Assembly: GCF_025717535.1 (NCBI RefSeq)
Contig: NZ_JAJIRO010000002.1
Coordinates: 744,001-808,000 of the forward strand
Source of the DNA: Paucibacter sp. Y2R2-4
GTDB lineage: Bacteria; Pseudomonadota; Gammaproteobacteria; Burkholderiales; Burkholderiaceae_C
Direction: 5' to 3'
DNA length: 64,000 nt
The position numbers and the translations under genes are program-made. The notes beneath the pieces were generated by a model. The model was not told the origin of the DNA. It searched no databases and saw nothing but the letters and a program-made list of their open reading frames with translations. Position 1 is the stretch's first letter. Each line of letters opens with the position of its first letter. Below, one piece after another: positions 25,297 to 34,367 of this stretch.

Positions 25297-27876
25297 ATGG
25301 AAGTCTCTCGCACCCGCGCCCTGCGCGGCCCGAATATGTGGAGCCGCCACACCGCCATCGAAGCCGTGGTGCACTGCACACCGGCCGAGCAGTCGATTGC
25401 CGACATGCCCGAGTTCGAGGCCCGGCTGCGCGCCCTCTTCCCCAGCATCGGCCCGCTGCGGCCAGCCAGCGCCAAGCGCACCCCAATCTCGCTGGCCCAT
25501 GTGCTGGAGCAAGCCACCCTGGCCCTGCAAGCGCAAGCGGGTTGCCCGGTCACCTTCAGCCAGACCCATGTGACCTCCGAGCCCGGAAGCTACCAAGTGG
25601 TGGTGGAGTACAGCGAAGAAGACGTCGGCCGCATGGCTTTTGACGCGGCTTGCAAGCTGGTGGAAGCGGCGCGGGATGGCGGCAGCTTCGATGCCGACGC
25701 CACGCTGAAGGAACTGCGCGATCTGGACGAAGACGTGCGCCTCGGCCCCTCAACCGGTTCCATCGTCAACGCCGCCGTGGCGCGCGGTGTGCCTTATCGC
25801 CGCCTGACCCAGGGCAGCCTGGTGCAATTCGGCTGGGGTGCCAAGCAGCGCCGCATCTGGGCCGCCGAGGTGGACGCCACCAGCGCCGTCAGCGAATCGA
25901 TCGCCCAAGACAAAGACCTGTGCAAGCGCCTGCTGCAATCGGCCGGCGTGCCGGTGCCGACCGGGCGTCCGGTGGAGTCCATCGACGATGCCTGGGCCGC
26001 CGCGCTGGAGATCGGCTTGCCGGTCGTGGTGAAGCCGCAAGACGGCAACCAAGGCAAAGGCGTGACTGTCAATGTGGTGACGCGCGAGCACATGGAAATC
26101 GCCTACAAGGCGGCCGACGAAATCGGCCAGGTCATGGTGGAAAAGTTCCTGCCCGGCAGCGACTACCGCCTGCTGGTGGTGGGCGACAAGCTGGTGGCCG
26201 CCGCACGCCGCGACCCGCCGCATGTCATCGGTGACGGCCAGCTGACCGTCAAGCAATTGGTCGACAAGGTCAATGCCGACCCCAAGCGCGGCGATGGCCA
26301 CGCCACCTCGCTGACCAAGATCCGCTTCGACGACATCGCCGTGGCGCGCCTGACCCAGCAAGACCTGACCCCCGATTCGGTGCCTGAAAAAGGCCGCCGC
26401 GTCATCCTGCGCAACAACGCCAATCTGTCCACCGGCGGCACCGCCACCGATGTAACCGACGATGTGCACCCCGAAGTGGCGGCTCGCGCCATTGCTGCGG
26501 CACAGGTCGTGGGCCTGCATGTCTGCGGCGTCGACGTGGTGGCCGAAAGCGTGCTGCGGCCGCTGGAAGAAATCAACGGCGGCATCGTCGAAGTGAATGC
26601 CGCGCCGGGCTTGCGCATGCACCTGTCGCCGTCCTACGGCAAGGGCCGCAATGTCGGTGAGGCCATCATCTCGCACCTCTATGGCCACGGCCACAAGAGC
26701 GAAGACGGCCGCATTCCGGTCGTCGCCGTCACCGGCACCAATGGCAAGACCACCACCTCACGCCTGATCGCCCATCTGTTCGCCACCTGCGGACTCAAGG
26801 TGGGCATGACCAATACCGACGGGGTTTACGTCGATGGCCGCCAGATCGACAGCGGCGATTGCTCCGGCCCCAAGAGCGCCCGCAATGTGCTGATGCACCC
26901 CGATGTGGAAGCGGCCGTGTTCGAGACCGCCCGTGGCGGCGTGCTGCGCGAGGGCCTGGGTTTTGACCGCTGCCAAGTGGCCGTCGTCACCAACCTCGGT
27001 GCCGGCGACCACCTGGGCATGAACTTCCTCAATACCGTGGAAGAGCTGGCCCTGGTCAAGCGAGTCATTGTGCAAAACGTTGCGCCTAACGGTTATGCCG
27101 TGCTGAACGCGGCCGACCCGGTGGTCGCCAATATGGCCAGCACCTGCCCTGGCCAGATCATCTTCTTCGCCGCCGACCGCCACCATCCGCTGATGGCCAC
27201 GCACCGCGCCCAAGGCAAGCGCTGCGTTTATGTGGACGGCGATCAGCTGGTGGCCGCTCAGGGCAGCTGGCGCGAAAACATTCCGCTGCGCGACATCCCC
27301 ATCACCCGCAATGGCGCGATCGGCTTCCAGGTCGAAAACGCCATGGCCTCGGTGGCCGCCGGCTGGGGTATCGGCATCGACTGGGACACCATACGCCGCG
27401 GCGTGGCCAGCTTCGCCAATGACGCCGACAACGCACCCGGCCGCTTCAATGTGATGGACTATCGCGGCGCCACCGTGATTGCTGACTACGGCCATAACGC
27501 CGACGCCATGCGGGCCCTGGTGGCGGCCGTGGCCGCACTGCCGGGCAATAAGCGCTCGGTGGTTATCAGCGGCGCCGGCGACCGTCGCGACGAAGACATC
27601 CGCGAGCAGACCGTCATCTTGGGCTCTGCCTTTGATGATGTGATCCTGTTCCAGGACGCCTGCCAACGCGGCCGCGAAGACGGCGAGGTGCTGGCCTTGC
27701 TGCGCCAAGGCCTGGAGGGCGCCGAGCGCACCAGCTTCATCGACGAAATCCGCGGCGAGTTCGTCGCCATTGACTCTGCGCTGGCGCGACTGCAGCCGGG
27801 CGATCTGTGCCTGGTGCTGGTCGATCAGGTGGAAGAAGCGCTGGCCCATTTGGCCAAACGAATCTCTGAAGGCTGA
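25297..27876 (+). CDS. cphA: Cyanophycin synthetase with intact ligase centres
   Basis: 859 residues, normal for CphA, which builds the Asp-Arg polymer multi-L-arginyl-poly-L-aspartate with ATP. The ATP-grasp domain has VVVKPQDGNQGKGVTV and EVNAAPGLRMHLSPS. The Mur-like domain has an intact P-loop TGTNGKTTT (Thr479-Thr487, Lys484), FETARGGVLREGLGFDRC, VVTNLGAGDHLG and APGRFNVMDYRG. In the N-domain, the place of the HxxEH motif reads AHVLEQATLAL (His68, Gln72, Ala76), so the second His and final Glu are lost. ATG at 25297 has GAGGAAG upstream. It pairs with cphA' just upstream. Confidence 0.97.
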   Translation: MEVSRTRALRGPNMWSRHTAIEAVVHCTPAEQSIADMPEFEARLRALFPSIGPLRPASAKRTPISLAHVLEQATLALQAQAGCPVTFSQTHVTSEPGSYQVVVEYSEEDVGRMAFDAACKLVEAARDGGSFDADATLKELRDLDEDVRLGPSTGSIVNAAVARGVPYRRLTQGSLVQFGWGAKQRRIWAAEVDATSAVSESIAQDKDLCKRLLQSAGVPVPTGRPVESIDDAWAAALEIGLPVVVKPQDGNQGKGVTVNVVTREHMEIAYKAADEIGQVMVEKFLPGSDYRLLVVGDKLVAAARRDPPHVIGDGQLTVKQLVDKVNADPKRGDGHATSLTKIRFDDIAVARLTQQDLTPDSVPEKGRRVILRNNANLSTGGTATDVTDDVHPEVAARAIAAAQVVGLHVCGVDVVAESVLRPLEEINGGIVEVNAAPGLRMHLSPSYGKGRNVGEAIISHLYGHGHKSEDGRIPVVAVTGTNGKTTTSRLIAHLFATCGLKVGMTNTDGVYVDGRQIDSGDCSGPKSARNVLMHPDVEAAVFETARGGVLREGLGFDRCQVAVVTNLGAGDHLGMNFLNTVEELALVKRVIVQNVAPNGYAVLNAADPVVANMASTCPGQIIFFAADRHHPLMATHRAQGKRCVYVDGDQLVAAQGSWRENIPLRDIPITRNGAIGFQVENAMASVAAGWGIGIDWDTIRRGVASFANDADNAPGRFNVMDYRGATVIADYGHNADAMRALVAAVAALPGNKRSVVISGAGDRRDEDIREQTVILGSAFDDVILFQDACQRGREDGEVLALLRQGLEGAERTSFIDEIRGEFVAIDSALARLQPGDLCLVLVDQVEEALAHLAKRISEG

Positions 27877-28725
27877 GACCGGCTCTAAGCCCGAGCGGGA
27901 GCCTGTGATCGCCTTTTTTCGCTGAAGGCGGCATAGCGCCCGGAGCGGACTGTTTGGTTTTGCGTGTGAGGCACGGCAGCCCAGGCCGTCGCTGGGCTCA
28001 TGGCTCGGGGGTCGGCCCTGGTGGGCCGACTGCCTTGCGCTGCTCGCAACTTGGGGCCGGCTCCGAACTCACTGCACTCGCTGCGCTCGTTCCGTTCAAA
28101 CATGCGGAGCCAAGCTAGAGGTGGAAGCGCGCTGCGCGCGCGCCCCAAGTCGCTGCGCTGCTCAGCCCCTCACAAATCGCCCAACAACGGCCCGGGCTAC
28201 CGTGCGCCTGCATAGCGAACGCCGTGCTTCTCCAACCGTGCCAAGAGCCCGGTTCGCATTGACTCGGCCCGCCGACGGGCGATTTGTGCTCGGCCGAGAG
28301 CGCAGCGGAGCGGGTCAGGCGCGCACAGCGCGCTTCAACTGCTGACTTGGCAGCCCCTGTTTGAGCGCAGTGAGCTTGCGCGAACGAAGCGAGTTGGCTG
28401 CCGCTGACCCGCGCAGTGAGCACCGAGGGAAGTCGGCTCGCCAGAGCCGACCCGGGAACCATGAGCACGGCGGCGGGCCGAGTCAATGCGCGTGTCAGAG
28501 CCTCAGAGGGAAGACAGCTCCGGGCACTTTGCTGTCGGTCACTCTCGGCAAGCGCTGTGATCCAAGGCAAAAAGGTGGCGCATTTCGCAGACATTGGTAT
28601 CGACTGCCGCAGGGCGCGAGGCGAGAGCCTCGTGCCTTTTCTTCTGCCGCGCCCATCCTTGGCGGCATGAGCCGCTACCATCGGCGCCATTCCAGCTTTC
28701 TTCACGGGACGCGCCTGCCCCACCC
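27877..28725. other. Gene-free stretch after cphA
   Basis: About 850 bp without a credible gene. Open frames exist on both strands, but they are rich in Arg, Ser and Ala and arise from high GC. It is largely made of an imperfect inverted repeat (see the repeat entry) with strong small hairpins. The right end (28540-28725) leads into gspA and should hold its promoter; I could not place it. Confidence 0.7.
27935..28535. repeat. Large imperfect inverted repeat, pair of elements
   Basis: Arm 1 about 27935-28200 (plus) and arm 2 about 28255-28535 (minus), aligned by eye. Exact anchors: CACAAATCGCCC at 28171-28182 against GGGCGATTTGTG at 28277-28288; GAAGCGCGCTG at 28124-28134 against CAGCGCGCTTC at 28326-28336; GCTCATGGCTC at 27996 against GAACCATGAGC near 28456. 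Each arm carries an 8-bp tetraloop hairpin near its outer part: GTCGGCCC/GGGCCGAC at 28011-28030 and GTCGGCTC/GAGCCGAC at 28432-28451. So two related non-coding elements sit head to head. Confidence 0.75.
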
Positions 28726-30456
28726 ATGTACGCGAACTTCTTTGGCCTGAAGCAAGAGCCCTTTTCGATCGCCCCGGACCCGCACTACCTCTATATGAGC
28801 GAGCGGCACCGCGAGGCGCTGGCGCATCTGCTCTACGGCCTGCGCGGTGGTGGCGGCTTTGTGCTTTTGACCGGCGAGATCGGCACCGGCAAGACCACCG
28901 TCTGCCGGGCCTTTTTGGCGCAAACGCCGAAGCGCTGCAATGTGGCCTATATCTTCAACCCCAAGCTCAGCGTCAGCGAGTTGCTGCACACGGTGTGCGA
29001 GGAATACGGCATCCAGCACCACCAGGCCTTGCCCAAGCAGGGCGAGGCCGCTGGCTCGGTCAAGCCTTTTGTCGATGCGCTGAATGAGTTCTTGTTGCGC
29101 ACCCATGCGGTCGGGCAGAACAACATCCTCATCATCGACGAGGCGCAAAACCTCTCGGCCGAGGTGCTGGAGCAGTTACGCCTGCTGACCAATTTGGAAA
29201 CCCATGAACGCAAGCTGCTGCAGATCATCTTGATCGGTCAGCCGGAATTGCGCGATATGTTGGCGCGGCCGGAGTTGGAGCAACTCTCGCAGCGGGTGAT
29301 CGCACGCTTTCATCTGCCGGCTTTGTCGGAGGCGGAGACCGCTCACTATGTGCGCCACCGCATGGGCGTGGCCGGCTTCAGCGCCGCCCTGCCCTTTGAT
29401 GCCAAGGCTCTGAAACTTGTGCATCAGCTCGCGCGTGGCGTGCCGCGCCGCATCAATCTGCTGTGCGACCGCGCCCTGCTCGGCGCCTATTCGCAAGAGC
29501 GGGCGCAGATCGATTCGCGCACCGTGGAGCGGGCGGCGGCTGAGGTGTTTGGCCCGGAAGCTCTGCCGCGCCCTTGGCTGAAACGCAGCGCAGCGCGCTG
29601 GAGTCTTGGGCTACTCAGCCTGGCAGTGCTCGGCGCTGCCGCCGGCGGCGCATGGGTCTGGCAAGCGCGCAGTGGCACGGCAAGCCTCATGGCCACGGCA
29701 GCCATCGCAAAGCCGTCTTCGACACCCGCCCTGCCGGCCGCATCAAGCGCCAGTGCCGTCAGTCGCCCTGCAGCGTCAGCCGCAGAAGCCAAGCCCGCAC
29801 CTGCTCCGGCAGCAACAGCTCTCAGCCTGGGCCTGCGCAGCGAAGGCCAGGCCTGGCAAGCCTTGGCCCAACTCTGGGGGGCTGAGGCGCCCGAACTCGA
29901 AGCCTGCGCCGCCCTGGCCCGCCAGCAATTGCAGTGTTTTCGCAGCAGCAAGGTCAACAGTGGTGACGGCGGCCTGAGCCTGCTGCGCCTGCTCAATCGC
30001 CCGGCTCTGCTGAGCCTGCGCGATGAGGCGGGTCAGCCTTTTTATGTCTTGCTGCTGCGCCTAGACGATCAAACCGCCACCTTGAGCTTGGGCAATCAAA
30101 CGCAGCGCATCTTGCTCTTGGCGCTCAGCCAGCAATGGCGCGGCGAGTTCAGCACCTTGTGGCGCGCGCCTGCGGGCTACAGCACCCGTGGGCCCAATAG
30201 CGCCTTGCAGCCCTGGGTGAAGACGCAGCTAGACAAAGCCTTTGGTGAAGCCTCGCCTTCGTCGGAATCGATGAAGCAAGACCAGAAGAGCAGGCTGGCC
30301 GCCTTCCAGCGCGCGCAAGGTTTGCGCAGCGACGGCCAGACCGGCCCGGTCACCTTGATGCTGCTGAATGCAGTGGCCGGTGTCGATGAGCCGCGGCTGC
30401 AAGCCAGCGCCGAAAAGCCTGCATCGGGCAAGCCAGCCGCCAGCTCGGCACCCTGA
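28726..30456 (+). CDS. gspA: GspA/ExeA-type AAA ATPase
   Basis: 576 residues. The start MYANFFGLKQEPFSIAPDPH is diagnostic for ExeA/GspA. Walker A is TGEIGTGKTT (Lys56) and Walker B ILIIDEAQNLS near residue 130. A single transmembrane helix lies at about 285-305 (SLGLLSLAVLGAAAGGAWVW), then an Ala/Pro-rich linker and a periplasmic C-terminal peptidoglycan-binding domain ending MKQDQKSRLAAFQRAQGLRS. Together with GspB it is known to help insert the type II secretion secretin through peptidoglycan. ATG 28726 is chosen for the motif although the frame is open further upstream. gspB follows after 22 bp. No other gsp gene is in the window. Confidence 0.93.
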   Translation: MYANFFGLKQEPFSIAPDPHYLYMSERHREALAHLLYGLRGGGGFVLLTGEIGTGKTTVCRAFLAQTPKRCNVAYIFNPKLSVSELLHTVCEEYGIQHHQALPKQGEAAGSVKPFVDALNEFLLRTHAVGQNNILIIDEAQNLSAEVLEQLRLLTNLETHERKLLQIILIGQPELRDMLARPELEQLSQRVIARFHLPALSEAETAHYVRHRMGVAGFSAALPFDAKALKLVHQLARGVPRRINLLCDRALLGAYSQERAQIDSRTVERAAAEVFGPEALPRPWLKRSAARWSLGLLSLAVLGAAAGGAWVWQARSGTASLMATAAIAKPSSTPALPAASSASAVSRPAASAAEAKPAPAPAATALSLGLRSEGQAWQALAQLWGAEAPELEACAALARQQLQCFRSSKVNSGDGGLSLLRLLNRPALLSLRDEAGQPFYVLLLRLDDQTATLSLGNQTQRILLLALSQQWRGEFSTLWRAPAGYSTRGPNSALQPWVKTQLDKAFGEASPSSESMKQDQKSRLAAFQRAQGLRSDGQTGPVTLMLLNAVAGVDEPRLQASAEKPASGKPAASSAP

Positions 30457-30478
30457 GCCCAAGAAAGCCAAATGCGCC

Positions 30479-31171
30479 ATGTCCTACATTCTTGAAGCCC
30501 TGAAACGCGCCGAGGCCGAACGCGAGCGCGGCAGCTTGCCGACGCTGATGAGCCAGACCGTGGGAGTGGACGCGCCCACGCCGGCCAGCCCGGCGCCCGC
30601 CTCCAAGTCGGGCCTGCGTCTGGCCGTCGGCCTGGCCGCTGTGCTCGGTGTTTTGGCCTTAGGGGCTTGGCTGGGTCGAGGTTTGGGGTCGGACGAGGCG
30701 ACGCCTGCTGCGCCGCCGCCAGCCCAGCCAGCGGCGGTATTGCCAGAGCCTGCGCCCATAGTCAGCACTGAAGCCCCACCTGTGCCCTTGGCCAGCCGGG
30801 TCGTGCCGCCACCGCCGGTGATGGAACCCGTGCCCGCACCCAACACCCCATCGCACATGGCGCAGAAAGAGCCGAGTCCGGTCTTGAGCAAGAGCGCCTC
30901 GACAGAGCCCGTCGCTGCGCCCACCGCCCCCACACCGGCGACCGCGATCCCCGCGCTGAAAGACCTGCCTGAAGCACTGCGCCGCGAGGTGCCAGCGCTC
31001 AGCGCCAGCGGCGCGATGTACTCAGAGATTCCGTCCAAGCGCATGCTCATCATCAACGGCCAGCTGCTGCAAGAAGGCGCACGCGTGACGCCGGACTTGA
31101 CGCTGGAGCAGATCGAGCTGAAGAGCGCGGTGCTCTCTTTCAAAGGCCAGCGCTTTCGCATCAGCTACTGA
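30479..31171 (+). CDS. gspB: GspB-type secretion accessory protein
   Basis: 230 residues. MSYILEALKRAEAERERGSL is the GspB N-terminus, followed by one transmembrane helix (LRLAVGLAAVLGVLALGAWL, residues about 43-62), a long Pro/Ala-rich periplasmic spacer (about 75-165), and a C-terminal globular domain MYSEIPSKRMLIINGQLLQE. GspB pairs with GspA in the inner membrane to place the type II secretin. The gap after gspA is 22 bp, so both form an operon closed by the hairpin at 31184. ATG at 30479. Confidence 0.92.
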   Translation: MSYILEALKRAEAERERGSLPTLMSQTVGVDAPTPASPAPASKSGLRLAVGLAAVLGVLALGAWLGRGLGSDEATPAAPPPAQPAAVLPEPAPIVSTEAPPVPLASRVVPPPPVMEPVPAPNTPSHMAQKEPSPVLSKSASTEPVAAPTAPTPATAIPALKDLPEALRREVPALSASGAMYSEIPSKRMLIINGQLLQEGARVTPDLTLEQIELKSAVLSFKGQRFRISY

Positions 31172-31183
31172 AGCCAGCCCCAA

Positions 31184-31215
31184 AAAAACGGGCCCCGATC
31201 AGGAGGCCCGTTTTT
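31184..31215. terminator. Bidirectional terminator, gspB and ybdD
   Basis: Stem AAAAACGGGCC/GGCCCGTTTTT at 31184-31194 and 31205-31215 with a 10-nt loop. There are A- and T-runs on both sides, between convergent genes. Confidence 0.92.
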
Positions 31216-31227
31216 GTTTTCGCCAGC

Positions 31228-31470
31228 TCAGCAACAGCGGCTCATGCGCCCATCCGCGCCGCCATAGCGCGCCGCCTGGCGCTCGCGGAAGAACTGCTCA
31301 TACGTCATGGCCGGCTGGTCCGGGTGGGTGCGGGCCATGTGTTCGCGGTAGGTGTCGAAGTCGGGGAAGCCGACCATCAGGCGCAGGCCCTGAGCCAGGT
31401 AGCGGCCGGCTTGGCCGACGCGCTGGCGCAGTTCGCGCGCTTGTTCGATCACGTCCTCAGCGGCAGCCAT
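31228..31470 (-). CDS. ybdD: YbdD/YjiX family small protein
   Basis: 80 residues, the usual size of this CstA companion. Typical phrases are LMVGFPDFDTYREHMARTHP, QPAMTYEQFFRERQAARYGG and the terminal MSRCC cysteine pair, common in YjiX/YbdD. It follows cstA with a 10-bp gap on the same strand. In E. coli both homologues accompany the pyruvate transporter gene, and YjiX is reported to matter for uptake; the mechanism is not known. The ATG at 31470 fits the family N-terminus. Confidence 0.93.
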   Translation of the reverse strand: MAAAEDVIEQARELRQRVGQAGRYLAQGLRLMVGFPDFDTYREHMARTHPDQPAMTYEQFFRERQAARYGGADGRMSRCC

Positions 31471-31480
31471 GGCTTGACAC

Positions 31481-33550
31481 TCAGCGTGCCGCAGCGGCTG
31501 ACAAAGCCACAAACGGCGTTTCCTGCGCCGTGGGCTTGGCCGAGGCGCGCGCGGCCAGAATGGCGCGCACGCTGTAGATCAGCACGCTGATCACCACGAA
31601 CATGAAGAGCACGCACAAGGCGGCGTCCAGGCGGTCGTTGAAGACCACGCGGCTCATGGCTTCGGGTGTCTTGGCCGGGGCCAACAGCTGGCCCTCAGCC
31701 AGGGCCTTGCTGTACTTGCTGGCGTGCGCCAGGAAGCCCACCTTGGCGTCAGTCGAGAAGATCTTCAACCAGCCGGCGGTCATGGTGCAGATCAGCAGCC
31801 ACAGGGCCGGCAGGGCCGTCACCCAGGCATAACGCTGCTTCTTCATCTTGAACAGCACCACCGTGCCCAGCATCAGGGCCACGGCGGCCAGCATCTGGTT
31901 GGCGATGCCGAACAGCGGCCACAAGGTGTTGATGCCGCCCAGCGGATCGACCACGCCCTGGTAGAGGAAGTAACCCCAAGCCGAGACGCACAAGGCGGTG
32001 GCGATCAGGTTGGCGGGCAGCGAGTCGGTGCGCTTGAGCGCGGGCACAAAACTACCCAGCAGGTCTTGCAGCATGAAGCGGCCGGCGCGGGTGCCGGCGT
32101 CCACGGCGGTCAGGATGAAGAGCGCCTCGAACAGGATGGCGAAGTGGTACCAGAAGGCCATCATGGCCTTGCCGCCGATGGCCTGGTGCAGGATCTGCGC
32201 CATGCCCACGGCCAGGGTGGGTGCACCGCCGGCGCGCGCCAGGATGGTGTTTTCACCCACGTCCTTGGCGGTCTGGATCAGCATCTCGGGCGTGATGACA
32301 AAGCCCCAGGTCGAGAGCGTGGCGGCCACGGCCTCGGGCGTCTTGCCTACCAGCGCGGCCGGGCTGTTCATGGCGAAGTAGACGCCCGGCTCGATGCAGG
32401 AGGCGGCCACCAGGGCCATCACCGCCACAAAACTCTCGGCCAGCATGCCGCCGTAGCCGATGAAGCGCGCGTGGGTTTCGTTCTCCAGCATCTTGGGCGT
32501 GGTGCCTGAGGAGATCAGCGCATGGAAGCCCGAGACGGCACCGCAGGCGATGGTGATGAACAGGAAGGGGAAGAGATCCCCCGACCAGACCGGCCCGCCG
32601 CCGGCGGCGAACTGGGTGATGGCCGGCATCTGCAGCGTCGGTGCGACAAAAACGATGCCGATGGCCAGGGCCACGATGGTGCCGATCTTCAGGAAGGTGG
32701 ACAGGTAGTCACGCGGGGCCAGCAGCAGCCACACGGGGATGGAGGCGGCGACGAAACCGTAGCCGATCAACATCCAGGTCAGCGTCGTGCCTTCGAAGGT
32801 GAACATCGGGCCCCAGACCGGGCTCTCATGCACCCACTGGCCGCCGACGATGGACAGCATCAGCAGCACAAAGCCGATGATGGAAATCTCGCCAATGCGA
32901 CCCGGGCGCAGATAGCGCAGGTAGACACCCATGAACAGCGCCACGGGAATGGTGGCCGCCACGGTGAAGGTGCCCCAGGGCGAATGCGCCAGGGCCTTGA
33001 CCACGATCAGCGCCAGCACGGCCAGGATGATGATCATGATCATGAAGGCGCCGAACAGCGCGATCAGACCGGGCACCAGGCCCATCTCCTGCTTGACCAG
33101 ATCGCCCAGCGAGCGGCCGTCGCGGCGGGTGCTGATGAAGAGGACGATGAAGTCTTGCACCGCGCCAGCGAACACCACACCGGCCAGCAGCCACAGCAAG
33201 CCGGGCAGATAGCCCATCTGCGCGGCCAGCACCGGGCCGACCAGCGGGCCGGCGCCCGCGATGGCGGCGAAGTGGTGGCCGTAGAGCACGTATTTGTTGG
33301 TCGGCACATAGTCCAGACCGTCGTTGTGCCGCCAGGCGGGCGTTTGGCGCCGCGGGTCCAGCTCCAGCACGCGGCTGGCGATGAAGAGGCTGTAGTAGCG
33401 GTAGGCGATCAAGTAGACGCAGATTGCGGCCACCACCACCCATAGAGCACTGACCGCTTCGCCGCGGCCCAGGGCCACGGTGGCCAGCGCAAAAGCGCCC
33501 AGCACCGCGACCAGAAGCCACCCAAGGTGGCGCCTGATGTTCGAGGACAT
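31481..33550 (-). CDS. cstA: CstA-family pyruvate/peptide transporter
   Basis: 689 residues with about 16-18 transmembrane helices. The CstA signature LDPRRQTPAWRHNDGLDYVP, then YVLYGHHFAAIAGAGPLVGP, is intact near residues 60-110, and ARFIGYGGMLAESFVAVMAL lies mid-protein. E. coli paralogues CstA and BtsT import pyruvate or peptides in starvation. ATG 33550 has AGGAGA 8 bp upstream. ybdD follows. The two-component system upstream, encoded on the same strand 181 bp away, is probably its pyruvate-responsive regulator, as in other cstA loci. Confidence 0.94.
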   Translation of the reverse strand: MSSNIRRHLGWLLVAVLGAFALATVALGRGEAVSALWVVVAAICVYLIAYRYYSLFIASRVLELDPRRQTPAWRHNDGLDYVPTNKYVLYGHHFAAIAGAGPLVGPVLAAQMGYLPGLLWLLAGVVFAGAVQDFIVLFISTRRDGRSLGDLVKQEMGLVPGLIALFGAFMIMIIILAVLALIVVKALAHSPWGTFTVAATIPVALFMGVYLRYLRPGRIGEISIIGFVLLMLSIVGGQWVHESPVWGPMFTFEGTTLTWMLIGYGFVAASIPVWLLLAPRDYLSTFLKIGTIVALAIGIVFVAPTLQMPAITQFAAGGGPVWSGDLFPFLFITIACGAVSGFHALISSGTTPKMLENETHARFIGYGGMLAESFVAVMALVAASCIEPGVYFAMNSPAALVGKTPEAVAATLSTWGFVITPEMLIQTAKDVGENTILARAGGAPTLAVGMAQILHQAIGGKAMMAFWYHFAILFEALFILTAVDAGTRAGRFMLQDLLGSFVPALKRTDSLPANLIATALCVSAWGYFLYQGVVDPLGGINTLWPLFGIANQMLAAVALMLGTVVLFKMKKQRYAWVTALPALWLLICTMTAGWLKIFSTDAKVGFLAHASKYSKALAEGQLLAPAKTPEAMSRVVFNDRLDAALCVLFMFVVISVLIYSVRAILAARASAKPTAQETPFVALSAAAAR

Positions 33551-33704
33551 GAGTTTTGTCTCCTGATCCGCGCGGTCTTGGCTGTTGGAGGGAGAAAGCA
33601 AAAAGGCTGAAAAACTGAGGGACCGCTGCGTGGGTCGCAGTCTCGGCCAGGCGCCCGCGGCGCGCATCCGTCAGACCACGCGCGCCATCGCGTGGGAGCA
33701 CTTA

Positions 33705-33716
33705 AGGGTCAACCCT
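33705..33716. promoter_or_regulatory. Palindrome upstream of cstA, possible regulator site
   Basis: AGGGTCAACCCT is a perfect 5-2-5 inverted repeat in the 181-bp gap between cstA and the response regulator gene, about 155 bp before the cstA start. It could be a site for the adjacent NarL-type regulator. Low certainty. Confidence 0.35.
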
Positions 33717-33731
33717 AGATTACTGCCAACC

Positions 33732-34367
33732 TCAGTGCTGACCCGCGTGCTCGACGGCGTACTTGATCAGCTCGGCCTGGCCCTCAAGGTTGAGCTTGCG
33801 CTTGATGTTCTGACGGTGCGCTTCCACGGTGCGAACGCTCAGGTCCATCGCAATGGCAATCTGTTTGCTCGATTCGCCACGCCCCAGGGCGGCCAGCACT
33901 TCGCTCTCGCGCGGCGACAGCAAGGGCCGAGGCGCTTGGGCGCGGAACAAGCGCCGCGAAACGGCGGGGCTCAAAAAAGTGCCTCCGCCCGCCACGGCCT
34001 GAATGGCGGCAATGATCTCGCTGGCCGGCGCGTCCTTCAGCACATAGCCCTGGGCGCCCGCCTGCAGCGCGCGCTGCACATACTCGGGGTTGTCGTACAT
34101 GCTCAGCATCAGCACGCGCAGGCCGGGATGGCGCTGCAACAGGTCCGTTGCCAGCTCGATGCCGCTGACCTCCTTCATGCCCACGTCCATCAGCACGATG
34201 TCCACCGCCGTGTGCGCCAACAGCGCCAAGGCCTCGCGCGCATCGCCGGCCTCGCCCACCACCGCGAACTCGGGCACCGCGCCCAGACGCAGGCGCAGGC
34301 CGTCGCGCACCAGCGGGTGGTCGTCCACCAAGGCGAGGCGGATAGCAGCGGATGCGGGAGTGTTCAT
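33732..34367 (-). CDS. NarL/LuxR-type response regulator
   Basis: 211 residues. The receiver domain has acidic pair Asp15-Asp16 in LVDDHPLV, phospho-acceptor Asp61 in IVLMDVGMKEVSG and the conserved Lys in GYVLKDA. The C-terminal LuxR-type helix-turn-helix is LSPRESEVLAALGRGESSKQ then VRTVEAHRQNIKRKL. Its start overlaps the histidine kinase stop by 4 bp (ATGA). Target most likely cstA-ybdD downstream; that is inferred from position. Confidence 0.92.
   Translation of the reverse strand: MNTPASAAIRLALVDDHPLVRDGLRLRLGAVPEFAVVGEAGDAREALALLAHTAVDIVLMDVGMKEVSGIELATDLLQRHPGLRVLMLSMYDNPEYVQRALQAGAQGYVLKDAPASEIIAAIQAVAGGGTFLSPAVSRRLFRAQAPRPLLSPRESEVLAALGRGESSKQIAIAMDLSVRTVEAHRQNIKRKLNLEGQAELIKYAVEHAGQH

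Noticed and set aside
28115-28723. Minus-strand 202-residue frame in the gene-free stretch
   Set aside because: It crosses both inverted-repeat arms, has no motif, and composition follows GC; it is better explained by the repeat.
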